Below are positions 36,146 through 46,739 of a stretch of DNA of 64,000 nt, piece after piece. A program made the position numbers and the translations under genes. The stretch is from positions 1,178,001 through 1,242,000 of the forward strand of contig CAWGBF010000015.1 in NCBI GenBank assembly GCA_963820775.1, given 5' to 3'. A model generated the notes under the pieces. That model saw nothing but the letters and a program-made list of their open reading frames with translations. It was not told the DNA's origin and ran no database searches. Each line of letters starts with the position of its first letter. Positions within the stretch are counted from its first letter, which is position 1. Source of the stretch: Roseiarcus sp963820775. Lineage in GTDB: Bacteria; Pseudomonadota; Alphaproteobacteria; Rhizobiales; Beijerinckiaceae.

Positions 36146-36943
36146 CTAAGGCTTTTGCGGAGTCACTTCCTTCGGGGTGGCGGCAGCCGAAACTCCAGCG
36201 CCAATGTTGTCTCTCGCCGAAAAAGACGAAAACCCGAAGGCTTGCCAGCTACGAAGTCCCATCTTCCGCCAAATGTTATTGGTGGTGTCAAAAAAGCCGA
36301 TGCCTGGGCTTCCTCCACCAGGAAACTGGCTATCCTTCGTCTTGAGGACCTCGACCGAGTTCCGATACACGGTGATTGTGTCTCCGACCATAGCGGCCTT
36401 TAAAACATCTCCGTCAGCGCATCCAATCTTTGCTTTCCCGATGTAGGTAAAGTTGTTTAGGGGACCATTCCATCGCGCTATGTTGAGGTACGGATCGGTA
36501 GACGCCACTGAACACATGATTTCGTACCCGGTTGTCGCGTGGGGCTTAATCGTTGTGCGCAGGCGCAGTTCGACCTCCCGGCAGCAGCCTGACAGCGGTT
36601 TTTCGACGCGAATTCTGGCCTCCGCCTCCTGATTCGGGCCCCACGTTCCCGTTAATGCGGCGGTGGGATCGGCATATTGTGTCGGCAGGTCCTTCCCGAA
36701 GGCCATGCCGCCAGAGGTTTCGACGTCAGCCCAATCGAGACCTACGGTTTTGCCGTCGATCCAACACCCACCTTCTGACAGAGGTTTCTCTGAAGCCGGA
36801 AACGAGTTCGAATAGCTGTGGCCTGCGCTCTTGGCGCCGCTTACGGCATCAAATGAGGCGCCACAGTCGGCGGCCCAGCCGCCGCTCGAGAAGGTCATCG
36901 CCCCTGTGAGCCACGCGATCAGGAGCCCAAATCGGTGTTTCAT
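36146..36943 (-). CDS. secreted protein with a concanavalin-like beta-sandwich
   Basis: A 265-residue secreted protein starting at ATG 36943 with a signal peptide (RFGLLIAWLTGAMTFSSGGWA). The mature part (PNQEAEARIRVEKPLSGCCR, MVGDTITVYRNSVEVLK, SPGIGFFDTTN) has the strand order of concanavalin A-like lectin/glucanase folds such as DUF1080. Several Cys may form disulfides. A carbohydrate-binding or extracytoplasmic hydrolytic role is possible but not shown. The long frame that starts at 37699 is a shadow of der and only its last 265 residues are real. Confidence 0.7.
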   Translation of the reverse strand: MKHRFGLLIAWLTGAMTFSSGGWAADCGASFDAVSGAKSAGHSYSNSFPASEKPLSEGGCWIDGKTVGLDWADVETSGGMAFGKDLPTQYADPTAALTGTWGPNQEAEARIRVEKPLSGCCREVELRLRTTIKPHATTGYEIMCSVASTDPYLNIARWNGPLNNFTYIGKAKIGCADGDVLKAAMVGDTITVYRNSVEVLKTKDSQFPGGGSPGIGFFDTTNNIWRKMGLRSWQAFGFSSFSARDNIGAGVSAAATPKEVTPQKP

Positions 36944-37005
36944 GAGGCGCCCGGGAACGAGAAAATATTTCCAGGACCCGGTTGTAATGCGGGCGCCCTG
37001 TTTTC

Positions 37006-38418
37006 TCAAGCCAAGCCCCGCCGCTTCTTCGGCGCGTAAGGGTTGTCGCTGCCCGAGCGCATCGACAGGCGGATCGGGACGCCGATGAGGCCGAAGGTTT
37101 CGCGCAGGCCATTGACGAGGTAGCGCTTGTAGCTCTCGGGAATCTTGTCGACCGAATTGCCGAACAGCACGAAGAACGGTGGGCGCGCCTTGGGCTGGGT
37201 CATGTAGCGAATCTTGACGCGCCGACCGGAGACAGCCGGCGGCGGCGTCCCGTCGATCACGGGTTTGAGCCAGCGATTGAGGCGCCCGGTCGAGATGCGG
37301 ATGTTCCAGATCGCGGCCGTGGCGAGGATCGCTTCCATCAGTCTGTCGACATGCGCCCCGGTCAAACCGGAAAGCGGAATAACACGCGTTCCGCGCAGCT
37401 GCGGCAACAGGCGGTCTGCCTCGGCCCGGAGCTCCTGCGCGCGCAGGCTTTTGTTGTCGACGAGGTCCCATTTGTTGAGGCCGATGACCAGCGCCCTGCC
37501 CTCCTGCTCGACAAGATCGGCAAGCGTCAGGTCCTGCTTCTCGAACGGGATCGTGGCGTCGAGCAGAAGCACCACCACTTCGGCGAAGCGCACCGCTCTG
37601 AGCGCATCGGCGACGGCGAGCTTCTCCACCTTCTCGACCACCCGCGATTTTCGCCGCAGGCCGGCGGTGTCGAAGATCCTCAGCTTGCGTCCGTTCCACT
37701 CGGCGTCGAGGCCGATCGAGTCACGGGTGATGCCGGGCTCGGGGCCAACCAGCAGGCGATCCTGGCCGAGGATGTGGTTGATGAGCGTCGACTTGCCTGC
37801 ATTCGGTCGCCCGAGCACGGCGATGCGCAAGGGCTTGGCGAGATCGAGCTCGCTGCCGTCCTCTTCTTCACCCAGGACCAGCGGCTCGGGCTCGCTCTCT
37901 TCGTCCGGGTCGAGACGCGCGGCGGGCGGCAGGACTTCGACCAGCGCGTCGTAGAGTTCGCTCAAGCCCTCGCCGTGCTCGGCGGAGAATGCGATCGGCT
38001 CGCCGAGGCCGAGACCAAATATCTCGTAGACGCCGGCCTTCCCCGCGGCGCTTTCCGCCTTGTTGGCGACGACGATGATCGGCTTGCCGGCGCGGCGCAC
38101 GGCTTGGGCGAAATGCTGGTCGGCGGCGGTGAGCCCGGCGCGCGCGTCGACCACGAACAGGATCGCGTCGCAATCGACAAGCGCCGCTTCCGTCTGCGCG
38201 CGCATGCGCCCCGCGAGCGTCTCCGGATCGCCTTCCTCGAGGCCTGCGGTGTCGACGATGGTGAAGGAAAGGTCCGCGATCCTGCCCTCGCCCTCGCGGC
38301 GGTCGCGGGTGACGCCCGGCTCATCGTCGACCAGCGCAAGCCTGCGCCCGACAAGCCGATTGAACAGCGTCGACTTGCCGACGTTCGGCCGGCCGATGAT
38401 CGCGACCTTGGCGCTCAT
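37006..38418 (-). CDS. der: ribosome biogenesis GTPase Der
   Basis: A 470-residue EngA-type GTPase with two tandem G domains and a KH-like C-terminal domain. G1 motifs are GRPNVGKSTLFN (residues 8-19) and GRPNAGKSTLINH; G3 DTAGL appears in both (VDTAGLEEGD and FDTAGLRRKS); G4 is ANKAES and GLNKWDLVD. The protein helps mature the 50S subunit and is essential in most bacteria. The acidic linker between the G domains (DPDEESEPEPLVLGEEEDGS) is longer than in E. coli. The YfgM-like gene lies upstream on the same strand, as in many relatives. Confidence 0.96.
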   Translation of the reverse strand: MSAKVAIIGRPNVGKSTLFNRLVGRRLALVDDEPGVTRDRREGEGRIADLSFTIVDTAGLEEGDPETLAGRMRAQTEAALVDCDAILFVVDARAGLTAADQHFAQAVRRAGKPIIVVANKAESAAGKAGVYEIFGLGLGEPIAFSAEHGEGLSELYDALVEVLPPAARLDPDEESEPEPLVLGEEEDGSELDLAKPLRIAVLGRPNAGKSTLINHILGQDRLLVGPEPGITRDSIGLDAEWNGRKLRIFDTAGLRRKSRVVEKVEKLAVADALRAVRFAEVVVLLLDATIPFEKQDLTLADLVEQEGRALVIGLNKWDLVDNKSLRAQELRAEADRLLPQLRGTRVIPLSGLTGAHVDRLMEAILATAAIWNIRISTGRLNRWLKPVIDGTPPPAVSGRRVKIRYMTQPKARPPFFVLFGNSVDKIPESYKRYLVNGLRETFGLIGVPIRLSMRSGSDNPYAPKKRRGLA

Positions 38419-38439
38419 GTCGTTCGAGTGCGGGGCGGC

Positions 38440-38550
38440 CTCATCCTGAGGAGCGAGCGAAGGCTCGCGTCTCGAAGGATGCTCCAGCTGGCGCCGACGT
38501 TCCTGCGAACTCGCACGTCCTTCGAGACGCGCCTTCTGCGCTCCTCAGGA
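38440..38550. repeat. large palindromic interspersed repeat
   Basis: TCCTGAGGAGCG (38444-38455) and CGCTCCTCAGGA (38539-38550) are perfect outer arms; GCGTCTCGAAGGAT (38467-38480) pairs with GTCCTTCGAGACGC (38517-38530) with one mismatch as inner arms. The phrase TCATCCTGAGGAGC followed by TCTCGAAGGATG is the hallmark of a repeat common in Rhizobiales. It lies between der and the YfgM-like gene. A weaker copy is seen at 57855-57897. Confidence 0.8.
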
Positions 38551-38635
38551 CGCGATCGGAGATGGCGAGCCCATTCCGTTCTTGAGCGGTGCGCTATGGC
38601 GCTCATGTCATCTCACGCCCGGCGCCGCCGGCCGG

Positions 38636-39304
38636 TTACTTCGGTGACGCCGCCGACCGGTTCGAGGCGATGAGGCCAAGCCAGCGGCTCGCCGCTTGCC
38701 GCTCCTCGGGCGAGACTTCGGGATCACCCAACACGAGATCGAATTGCTTGGCGGCGTCGTCATAGTCCTTGCGTTCGAGCGCGAGCGCGCCGAGCGCGAG
38801 CGCGGCCAGGCGCCGATACGGTCCGCCGGCGGCCGAAAGCGCGGTCAGCGCCGCTTCGCCCTTTTGCTGCTCGCCGGGCATGTCCACTCTCAACAGCGCC
38901 GCGCGCAAGCGGGCTGTGTCGCGCAGCAGCGGGTCGATCGCCGCGTCGCCGGCGAGGGCGTCGAAGGCCCCGACCGCGCCCTGCGGGTCCTTACTCGCCT
39001 CAGCGCCAGCTGCGGTCATTTGCGCGAGCGCCCGATAGCCGCTGGGCGCCTGGGCCGCAAGCTTGTCGAGGCCAGCCTTGGCCTCGTCCGGCTTGCCGCC
39101 CTCAAGCGCGGCAAGCGCCTGCTGGAACTGATCGCCGGCCGCCTGCGCGGCTCTTTCGCGCTCATATTGCCAATAGCGAAAGCCGCCCGAGGCGAGCACG
39201 ATCAGCGCGGCGGCGGCCAGGATCTGATTCTGGTATTTTTTCCAGAATTCCGCCGCCCTGTCGCGCCGGACTTCCTCGTCAACTTCCTGAAAGATGTCGC
39301 TCAT
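38636..39304 (-). CDS. YfgM-like TPR membrane protein
   Basis: A 222-residue protein with the classical layout of YfgM/Tpr_21: a short cytosolic start SDIFQEVDEEVRRDRAAEFW, one helix (NQILAAAALIVLASGGF), then TPR-like helical repeats in the periplasm. YfgM proteins associate with SecYEG and the chaperone PpiD. The gene order yfgM-like then der is conserved. Start ATG 39304 is in keeping with the family. Confidence 0.85.
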   Translation of the reverse strand: MSDIFQEVDEEVRRDRAAEFWKKYQNQILAAAALIVLASGGFRYWQYERERAAQAAGDQFQQALAALEGGKPDEAKAGLDKLAAQAPSGYRALAQMTAAGAEASKDPQGAVGAFDALAGDAAIDPLLRDTARLRAALLRVDMPGEQQKGEAALTALSAAGGPYRRLAALALGALALERKDYDDAAKQFDLVLGDPEVSPEERQAASRWLGLIASNRSAASPK

Positions 39305-39377
39305 TATCGGGGCGCCCTATCACAGCGGCACGGCGAAAGCGAGCGCCGGAGGCGGGGACCGGCACGGTGGAAAACAT

Positions 39378-39593
39378 CTAACGGCAGGGATGCGAGTTCG
39401 GCGGCGCGGCCGCTTCCTTAGCCAGGCGCAGGATCACGTCGCTCATGTCCTCGCCGAAATCCCTTGAGGCGTTCAACTTCTCCGCCAGCTTTCTGGGCAT
39501 CCGGACCTTGCACATCCCGCCCTTCCGCGATTTCCTGACCACCCCTTCCTGAACCACCGCATATGCTTCCGGCGTGAGATCAACCTCAATCAT
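39378..39593 (-). CDS. small protein of possible antitoxin type
   Basis: A 71-residue basic protein. It opens with a short strand region (MIEVDLTPEAYAVV), a GMCKVRMPRKLAEKLNAS segment that looks like the ribbon and first helix of RHH-type antitoxins, and a C-terminal helix DMSDVILRLAKEAA. This could bind DNA or a partner toxin, but no confident family match is claimed. Its ATG overlaps the TGA of a 61-residue ORF upstream (39593-39778) as ATGA. Confidence 0.5.
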   Translation of the reverse strand: MIEVDLTPEAYAVVQEGVVRKSRKGGMCKVRMPRKLAEKLNASRDFGEDMSDVILRLAKEAAAPPNSHPCR

Positions 39594-39778
39594 CAGTGTC
39601 CTTCGTCGCTATGCCGCGCCGGCAGCAGCGCCGGCGTTGGAAAGGACGCGAAGGTGTGCGTGTCGATTGAGCAAGTCCAACAATAGCTGCGCCCTTCCCG
39701 ACCCACAAATCTGGGGGGCTGCCCAGCGGCCCCGGCCGTAAAGCGGGAGGCCGCCGCTTCGAACGCGCTGGCGCGCAT
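39593..39778 (-). CDS. small ORF coupled to the antitoxin-like gene
   Basis: A 61-residue frame starting at ATG 39778 and ending in a TGA that overlaps the next ATG (ATGA at 39592-39595). The overlap suggests translational coupling and is the main reason to list it. The sequence has a CWTC pair and is rich in Ala, Ser and Thr; no family was recognised, and no Shine-Dalgarno sequence is visible. If real it would be the partner, possibly the toxin, of the following gene. It may also be a chance frame. Confidence 0.35.
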   Translation of the reverse strand: MRASAFEAAASRFTAGAAGQPPRFVGREGRSYCWTCSIDTHTFASFPTPALLPARHSDEGH

Positions 39779-39882
39779 GGGCTGCTAGCGAATAAAAGGA
39801 CCGCCTGACGTCTTAAACCTGCCGCCTTCGCTGGTCCCCTGGCCGGCGAGGCCGATTGCCCAAAGTTCCGGACCAGAATGCG

Positions 39883-41301
39883 ATGCGAAGGAGTGGGAAG
39901 CGCGGCGTTCAAGCTTTGTTCGCCAGCGCGCTGATGCGCGCAGGTGCAGCGACTATCGTGGTCGCAGCTCTGATCGCCCTTCTCACCGTCCGCCCCGCCG
40001 CCGCGGAGGATAGTGCGCCGGTCGTCTCCCCCGACCGCATGGAGGATGCGCCCTCGATCAAGCCCGACCCTTATCCCGGCTTCGACAATTTCGCCTGGCG
40101 CGCCTTCATCGCGCTCAATTGGCCCTCGTTGACCGAACCCGGCCATCGGGGCGAACCCGACCGCGCCAAGACGCTCGGCGATCAAGGGCCCCGCGTCTGG
40201 GAGACCTTCAAGGCGCGTTATGAACTGTTCCAGGTCGGTCCGGACGGGCGCCCGATCGCGCCGCAGCCGTGGCCCACCTACGAAGCGGCGAACCCCTGCG
40301 GAGCGAATGTCGACAATCGCACAAAGACGCTCGCGACCTTCGAGCCGTTCATGGATTTCAATCAATCCGCCTTCTTGCCGGGCGTCGCCTCCAATCCGCT
40401 GGTGGCGCAAAATGGCGCCTATACGCGATACGAAGGGCGCATCAACGAACCCGAATATTCGGCGCTTGCGCTTAAGGGCTGGAGCCTGGGCCAGAACCTG
40501 CCCGATCCGGCCCACCCGGTGGAACTGCCCGTGGGCTCGATCGCGGTCAAAGCCGCATGGCGCCCGCTCACTGCGGTCGACATGCCGGCGGAGCGGGCGC
40601 GCTATTACGTGGTCAAGAACGCCAACATCGTCGACGTCGCCAAGACGCTCGCGGCCGGCCGTGTCGTCTGTTCGAAAAGCGACGTTGCGCTGGTCGGCCT
40701 GCACATCGTGATCCGGACGAAGGACCGGCCGCAAGGACTGTGGAGCACGTTCGAGCATGTCGACAACGTGCCCCCGGCTGGCGTCGGCGAAGCGCGCGAG
40801 CCCGACGCCATAGACGCGGGCGCGCCCTATTCCTATTTCGACGCCTCGAAACCCAAGCTCGGCCTTTGGCCGACCTTCGGGTTGCCCGACACCCTGCCTG
40901 TCAGCATGGAGCATCCGCCGAAGATCGAGCCAAAGCCGATGCAGGTGGTGCGCCGGCATCCGATCCATGGCCAAACCATGGCGATGAACCGGGCCTATTG
41001 GGCGCTCAGGGGAATCAAGGGGACCGTCTGGGAGCATTACATGCTGGTCGCCAGCCAATGGCCGACAATTCCGGCGCCGCCAGGTCCGCAAAACGACGGC
41101 GGCTATTTCCCCGGCCAGCCGCTCGCGGCCGACGCGCCACGCGAGAAGTACCAGTCGGCCGACGCTCCACATGAAAATCTGGTCAACACCACGATCGAGA
41201 CCTATTTCCAGGACCCGCCGTCAAGCTGCATGTCCTGCCACCAGAGCCTATCCAACGCGCTCGGCCATGACTTCGTCGGCATGCTGGGCACCTTTCGCTG
41301 A
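39883..41301 (+). CDS. secreted protein with a C-terminal c-type heme motif
   Basis: A 472-residue exported protein. After an N-terminal helix (ATIVVAALIALLTVRPAAA) the mature part starts EDSAPVVSP. The C-terminal DPPSSCMSCHQSLSNALGHDF contains one CXXCH heme-binding motif, with GMLGTF downstream offering a Met ligand. Most of the protein (NFAWRAFIALNWPS onward) is a beta-rich domain that I do not recognise, though such proteins are annotated as cytochrome c family in related bacteria. The start is provisional: TTG 39856 and ATG 39934 are alternatives. It could pass electrons from a periplasmic dehydrogenase. Confidence 0.72.
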   Translation: MRRSGKRGVQALFASALMRAGAATIVVAALIALLTVRPAAAEDSAPVVSPDRMEDAPSIKPDPYPGFDNFAWRAFIALNWPSLTEPGHRGEPDRAKTLGDQGPRVWETFKARYELFQVGPDGRPIAPQPWPTYEAANPCGANVDNRTKTLATFEPFMDFNQSAFLPGVASNPLVAQNGAYTRYEGRINEPEYSALALKGWSLGQNLPDPAHPVELPVGSIAVKAAWRPLTAVDMPAERARYYVVKNANIVDVAKTLAAGRVVCSKSDVALVGLHIVIRTKDRPQGLWSTFEHVDNVPPAGVGEAREPDAIDAGAPYSYFDASKPKLGLWPTFGLPDTLPVSMEHPPKIEPKPMQVVRRHPIHGQTMAMNRAYWALRGIKGTVWEHYMLVASQWPTIPAPPGPQNDGGYFPGQPLAADAPREKYQSADAPHENLVNTTIETYFQDPPSSCMSCHQSLSNALGHDFVGMLGTFR

Positions 41302-41465
41302 TGGCCACGGCCAAGGGCAAAGGGCTAGTCAAAACCCAATCAGCTTGACTGGTTTCGACGTTGAGCGGACATCGTGGACCGCGTCCGGCGGAACGAGCTT
41401 AGTCGGCGAAAGCTCAACGTCCTCTGGACGCGCTATAGGCGGCCCAGATGGAGGCGAGACTGAAG

Positions 41466-42287
41466 ATGGCGCAGATCAAACTCACCCGGCCCTCGTCGAG
41501 ATATTGGCGGGTCACATTCGATAATCCGCCGCTCAATTTGATGGGTCCAGAATTCGTTGTGGAATTCCGGGAAATCGTGACGGCGCTTGAGACCGACGAA
41601 GCGCTGAGGGTTGTGGTGTTTGACAGCGCTGTCGAAGGGTTCTTCCTGAACCACAGCGATTTCAACGCTAAGCTCGAAGACCTCACCGACATACCTCAAG
41701 GGCCCACGGGACTGGAGGCTTGGCCGGATATACTTGTCCGCCTGACGCACGCGCCTGTCGTATCGATCGCCTTGATCCGGGGTCGGGCGACGGGGAACGG
41801 AAGCGAGATTGCGCTTGCCTGCGACATGAGTTTCGCAAGCCGGGAAAAAGCGGTTCTGTCGCAGTGGGAAGTGGGCGTCGGCTTGGTCGCCGGCGGCGGA
41901 CCCATGGCTCGGTTACCTCGGCTGATGGGCAGGGGACGCGCCTTGGAGGTGCTGCTCTCGTCCAATGACATCCGCGGCGACCTGGCTGAGGCCTATGGCT
42001 ATGTGAACAGGTCGCTGCCGGACGCGGAGCTCGACGGGTTCGTCGATGCGCTTGCGACCCGCATAGCTTCGTTCGACAAATGGGCGATCGCGAACACGAA
42101 GCGGCTCGTGAACGCCGCAAGCTTGCCCCCGGACGTCGAAATCTCGGCCGGATGGGACGCCTGCATGGCTTCGATCGCTAGGCCTGCGGCGCAGGAGAGG
42201 ATCAAGACCCTGTTCGAGCTTGGATTTCATAAGTCCGGAGATGCCGAAGATCGGCTGGGATCGTACCTGGGGCGACTTGGCCGCTGA
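41466..42287 (+). CDS. enoyl-CoA hydratase/isomerase family protein
   Basis: A 273-residue crotonase-fold protein. The oxyanion and first Glu region reads GRATGNGSEIALACDMSF and the second LSQWEVGVGLVAGGGPMARL, so both catalytic Glu positions are kept, although the usual GGG is GNGS. The first strands (WRVTFDNPPLNLMGPEF) fit the family. Substrate is not determined. The start is ATG 41466, with GGAGGCGA upstream; ATG 41448 is an alternative. It precedes a GlcG gene by 75 nt and may share its transcript. Confidence 0.83.
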   Translation: MAQIKLTRPSSRYWRVTFDNPPLNLMGPEFVVEFREIVTALETDEALRVVVFDSAVEGFFLNHSDFNAKLEDLTDIPQGPTGLEAWPDILVRLTHAPVVSIALIRGRATGNGSEIALACDMSFASREKAVLSQWEVGVGLVAGGGPMARLPRLMGRGRALEVLLSSNDIRGDLAEAYGYVNRSLPDAELDGFVDALATRIASFDKWAIANTKRLVNAASLPPDVEISAGWDACMASIARPAAQERIKTLFELGFHKSGDAEDRLGSYLGRLGR

Positions 42288-42362
42288 GGTGTCGCAGAGC
42301 CGAAACGGCGCAGGTTTTGGTCTCCGTATCCCGCTCTCTGGAAACCTGAAAGGACGCGCATC

Positions 42363-42752
42363 ATGGATTTGCTCGCCTTCGCGAAAAGGATCGCAGAGCG
42401 CGTCGAGGCGGAAGCATCGCGCGCCGGCGTCCCCGTCGCCGTTTCCGTGATCGATATTCACGGCAACCTCATCCTCAAACATCGCATGAATCGGGCGCCG
42501 GCTTTCTCGATCGGACTCTCGGAGCGAAAAGCTTATACGTCTGCGCTCGTTGGGACACGAACGGCCGACCTTCTTCCGCTTGCGCAGCCTGGGCAGGCGC
42601 TCTTCCCGCTGATGTCTCAGGGGAGGTACTGTGTGATGGGAGGAGGAGCACCGCTCCGCAGCGAGGGCGAGTTGGTTGCCGGCGTTGGCGTAAGCGGCGG
42701 CTCCGTCGAGCAGGATGTCGCCATTCTCGAGGCGGCGCTCCGAGAAGCCTAA
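42363..42752 (+). CDS. GlcG/HbpS heme-binding domain protein
   Basis: A 129-residue DUF336 protein (GlcG/HbpS/PduO C-terminal type). The core AFAKRIAERVEAEASRAGVP, VAVSVIDIHGNLILKHRM, SIGLSERKAYTSAL and GGAPLRSEGELVAGVGVSGG match the family. Members bind heme, cobalamin or other ligands; the physiological ligand here is unknown. Unlike the copy at the window end it has no signal peptide, so it is cytosolic. It follows an enoyl-CoA hydratase gene; AAAGGA precedes the start. Confidence 0.85.
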   Translation: MDLLAFAKRIAERVEAEASRAGVPVAVSVIDIHGNLILKHRMNRAPAFSIGLSERKAYTSALVGTRTADLLPLAQPGQALFPLMSQGRYCVMGGGAPLRSEGELVAGVGVSGGSVEQDVAILEAALREA

Positions 42753-42806
42753 CTGTCGATTTTGACCGAGCAAATTAGGATTAACAACCAGAGAGACTCT
42801 CGCCCC

Positions 42807-43214
42807 CTACTGCACACCCTTAGCGTACGCCGCAACCGGCAAGAGCGGGTGGGGGTCACGCTTGGCGATCATGCCCTTGGTGGTCGCCGCGTATTTCTTG
42901 AAATGATCGGTTTGTAGGTGCGCATCAAAGGCAGCGGCGTTGTCGTACACTTCGAACACGAACACGCGGTTCGTATCCTTTTGCGACACCGCGATATTGA
43001 ATTCACGGCAGCCCGGCTCATGCACCGAGGCGGCCCCGTTCTCCTTAAGCGCGGCCAAGTAATTATCGATTTGGCCGGGTACGATGTCAATGTCGACCGC
43101 GTTGATGTAGAGCGATGCGGATTGCGCCCACGCCGCGTTGACGCCCAGGGGTGGCAGGATGCATGCCGCCGACAGCGCGAGTGCGGCGCCGGTGAATATG
43201 ATTGATTTCAACAT
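42807..43214 (-). CDS. exported antibiotic-biosynthesis-monooxygenase domain protein
   Basis: A 135-residue protein with a signal peptide (ALALSAACILPPLGVNAAWA) and an ABM ferredoxin-like domain: LYINAVDIDIVPGQIDNYLA, CREFNIAVSQKDTNRVFVFE, VYDNAAAFDAHLQTDHFKKY. The cytosolic relatives are quinol monooxygenases (YgiN-like); export is less common. GGAGGAAA lies before ATG 43214. The gene converges on the GlcG gene; only 54 nt separate their ends. The family chemistry (cofactor-free oxygenation) is inferred. Confidence 0.85.
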   Translation of the reverse strand: MLKSIIFTGAALALSAACILPPLGVNAAWAQSASLYINAVDIDIVPGQIDNYLAALKENGAASVHEPGCREFNIAVSQKDTNRVFVFEVYDNAAAFDAHLQTDHFKKYAATTKGMIAKRDPHPLLPVAAYAKGVQ

Positions 43215-43832
43215 CGCGTTTCCTCCGGGGGGAAGAAACGACGTCCCCCAAGTGAGAACCTTAGCGCGTCCGAGACTGCGGACAAGGGGTCGACTAAATC
43301 GCGGTCCAGTACCTGGGGCGTCCGAGATGTAAGATATCCAGCCCGGCTGCGAGGGCGAGGGGTTAGGAGCCTCTTGGATGACGTCGAGCAACTCAACAGT
43401 TTTCCTTGGCCCACTGCGAGATCGCGTGATCACGACCGATAGGTGCTTACGGGGCCCAAGCACCTTTTCACTCCGCGTCATCTCGTGGGAACTAAGCCCG
43501 GCCGCGTTGGGTAGCTGCGGACGATCGTCACGTCCGCAGCGGTTGCCGACGACAGAAACCTCGAACGCGACATGGCGCTGGGCCGCTTCACGTCCATCCG
43601 CGACATTCAATCAGCCGCGATGAACTTCCGCTTAGGGGTCGATTTGACCCATCGCTAGGCCGACGATGAATGGCCGGTGTTTGTGCATTGCGGTCGTCGT
43701 CTCCCCACCGCGTCGTCTTCGCACAGCGGCAATCCCTCAGGCGATCATCCGGCAAGCAGGCGATTGGTTTTGACTTTAGCTGAGATCCGATAGGCGCACG
43801 ACGGCGATTGAGAGCGATTGACTGCGCGCCTA
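43215..43832. other. gene-free stretch
   Basis: No convincing reading frame or repeat is visible between the ABM gene and the Irr boxes. The few ORFs here are Arg- and Ser-rich shadows. It could hold the promoter of the ABM gene near 43230-43300. Confidence 0.4.
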
Positions 43833-43871
43833 TTTAGAATCATTCTAAATCCAGTTGAGAACCATTCTAAA
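43833..43871 (+). promoter_or_regulatory. tandem Irr-type iron-control elements
   Basis: TTTAGAATCATTCTAAA at 43833-43849 is a perfect 17-bp palindrome matching the iron control element of Irr (TTTAGAA then TTCTAAA around a 3-nt centre). A second, imperfect copy, TTGAGAACCATTCTAAA, lies at 43855-43871, 22 bp downstream. They stand about 70-108 nt before the ATG of the HiPIP gene, in promoter position. Confidence 0.8.
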
Positions 43872-43940
43872 CTGGCGGAGGGTTGGCCGGGGCCGGCGAG
43901 CTTCCCGTCGCGAGATGATCCCGCCGACGAGGAGGCGCTT

Positions 43941-44204
43941 ATGCGTGAGACTTGCAACACATCGGGCGTCAGCCGGCGCATCGTGCTTTTCGCCGCCGCC
44001 GGCGCCGCGCCCATTCTTGCGCTGACGGTCGGCCAGGCGCAGGCCAAGATCGCCCAGACCGCGGTCCATTATCAGACGACGCCGAAGGACGGCCACCAGT
44101 GCGACGGCTGCAACTTCTTCATCGCCCCCAATTCGTGCAAGATGATCGATGGCGACATTGCGCCGACCGGCTGGTGCGCGATCTGGGTCAAGAAGGCGGC
44201 CTGA
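43941..44204 (+). CDS. high-potential iron-sulfur protein (HiPIP)
   Basis: An 87-residue precursor of a small periplasmic [4Fe-4S] electron carrier. It has a Tat-like leader (SRRIVLFAAAGAAPILALTV) and four cluster Cys: Cys54, Cys57, Cys66 and Cys79, in CDGCNFFIAPNSC and GDIAPTGWC. This is the small HiPIP type. GGAGG lies about 8 nt before ATG 43941. The two Irr boxes upstream predict iron-dependent control: repression when iron is scarce would spare iron used in this cluster. The partner of electron transfer is unknown; the ridA gene converges downstream. Confidence 0.9.
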   Translation: MRETCNTSGVSRRIVLFAAAGAAPILALTVGQAQAKIAQTAVHYQTTPKDGHQCDGCNFFIAPNSCKMIDGDIAPTGWCAIWVKKAA

Positions 44205-44213
44205 CGAGAAGCG

Positions 44214-44607
44214 CTATGGCCGACGCCCGCTGAGCCGCGCGTCGGCCTCGATCTCGACCTTCATTTCCGGCTTGAGCAGCGCCGACACGACCACGATCGT
44301 CGCCGCCGGGCGGATCGCGCCGAAGGTCTCGCCCTGCACCGTGACCACTGCTTCACAATAGGAGACATCGGTGACGAAGGTGCGCAACCGGACGATATCG
44401 GCGAGGTCGCCGCCGGCCTCCTTCATCACCTTTGCGAAGGTCGAATAGATGTTGCGGGTCTGCTCGGCGACGTCGTCGGGCATCGCCATTTTCGCGTAGT
44501 CATATCCCGTCGTGCCCGCGATATGGACCTCATCGCCGGAAACGACCGCGCGCGAATAGCCATACGTCTTCTCGAACGGCGAGCCCGAGGAAATCAGCTG
44601 CGATCGC

Positions 44608-44611
<4 letters not shown>
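44214..44611 (-). pseudogene. RidA family protein, frameshifted after codon 4
   Basis: The body of a RidA/YjgF enamine deaminase is intact from the second frame (FEKTYGYSRAVVSGDEVHIA, AGTTGYDYA, VRLRTFVTDV, PAATIVVVSALLKPEMKVEI). The true start should be ATG 44611, overlapping the TGA of pccA as ATGA, giving MSDR and then a stop. Restoring one A near 44598-44602 yields MSDRKLISSGSPFEKTYG, the normal N-terminus. So there is a one-base deletion, real or from assembly. RidA hydrolyses reactive imines. If the frameshift is real, translation would need another start, such as ATG 44489, losing 40 residues. Confidence 0.8.
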
Positions 44612-46611
<2,000 letters not shown>

Positions 46612-46739
46612 CGCGCCCTTGCGAGGAAAGGGTCAAGCTTTCCTTCAACGGCTGTTTCTATTGGAACGATAGAAGCGCGTAAACCGCGCCCGCCGAGGGT
46701 TTGCGATTGATTCAGGGAAGGGGCGCGATGCGCCCATGT

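Noticed and set aside
36944..37699. N-terminal extension of the secreted beta-sandwich protein
   Set aside because: This part is a shifted reading of der; the signal peptide at 36943 defines the real start.
39586..41172. 528-residue minus-strand ORF
   Set aside because: Antisense shadow of the c-heme secreted protein with no domain-like features.
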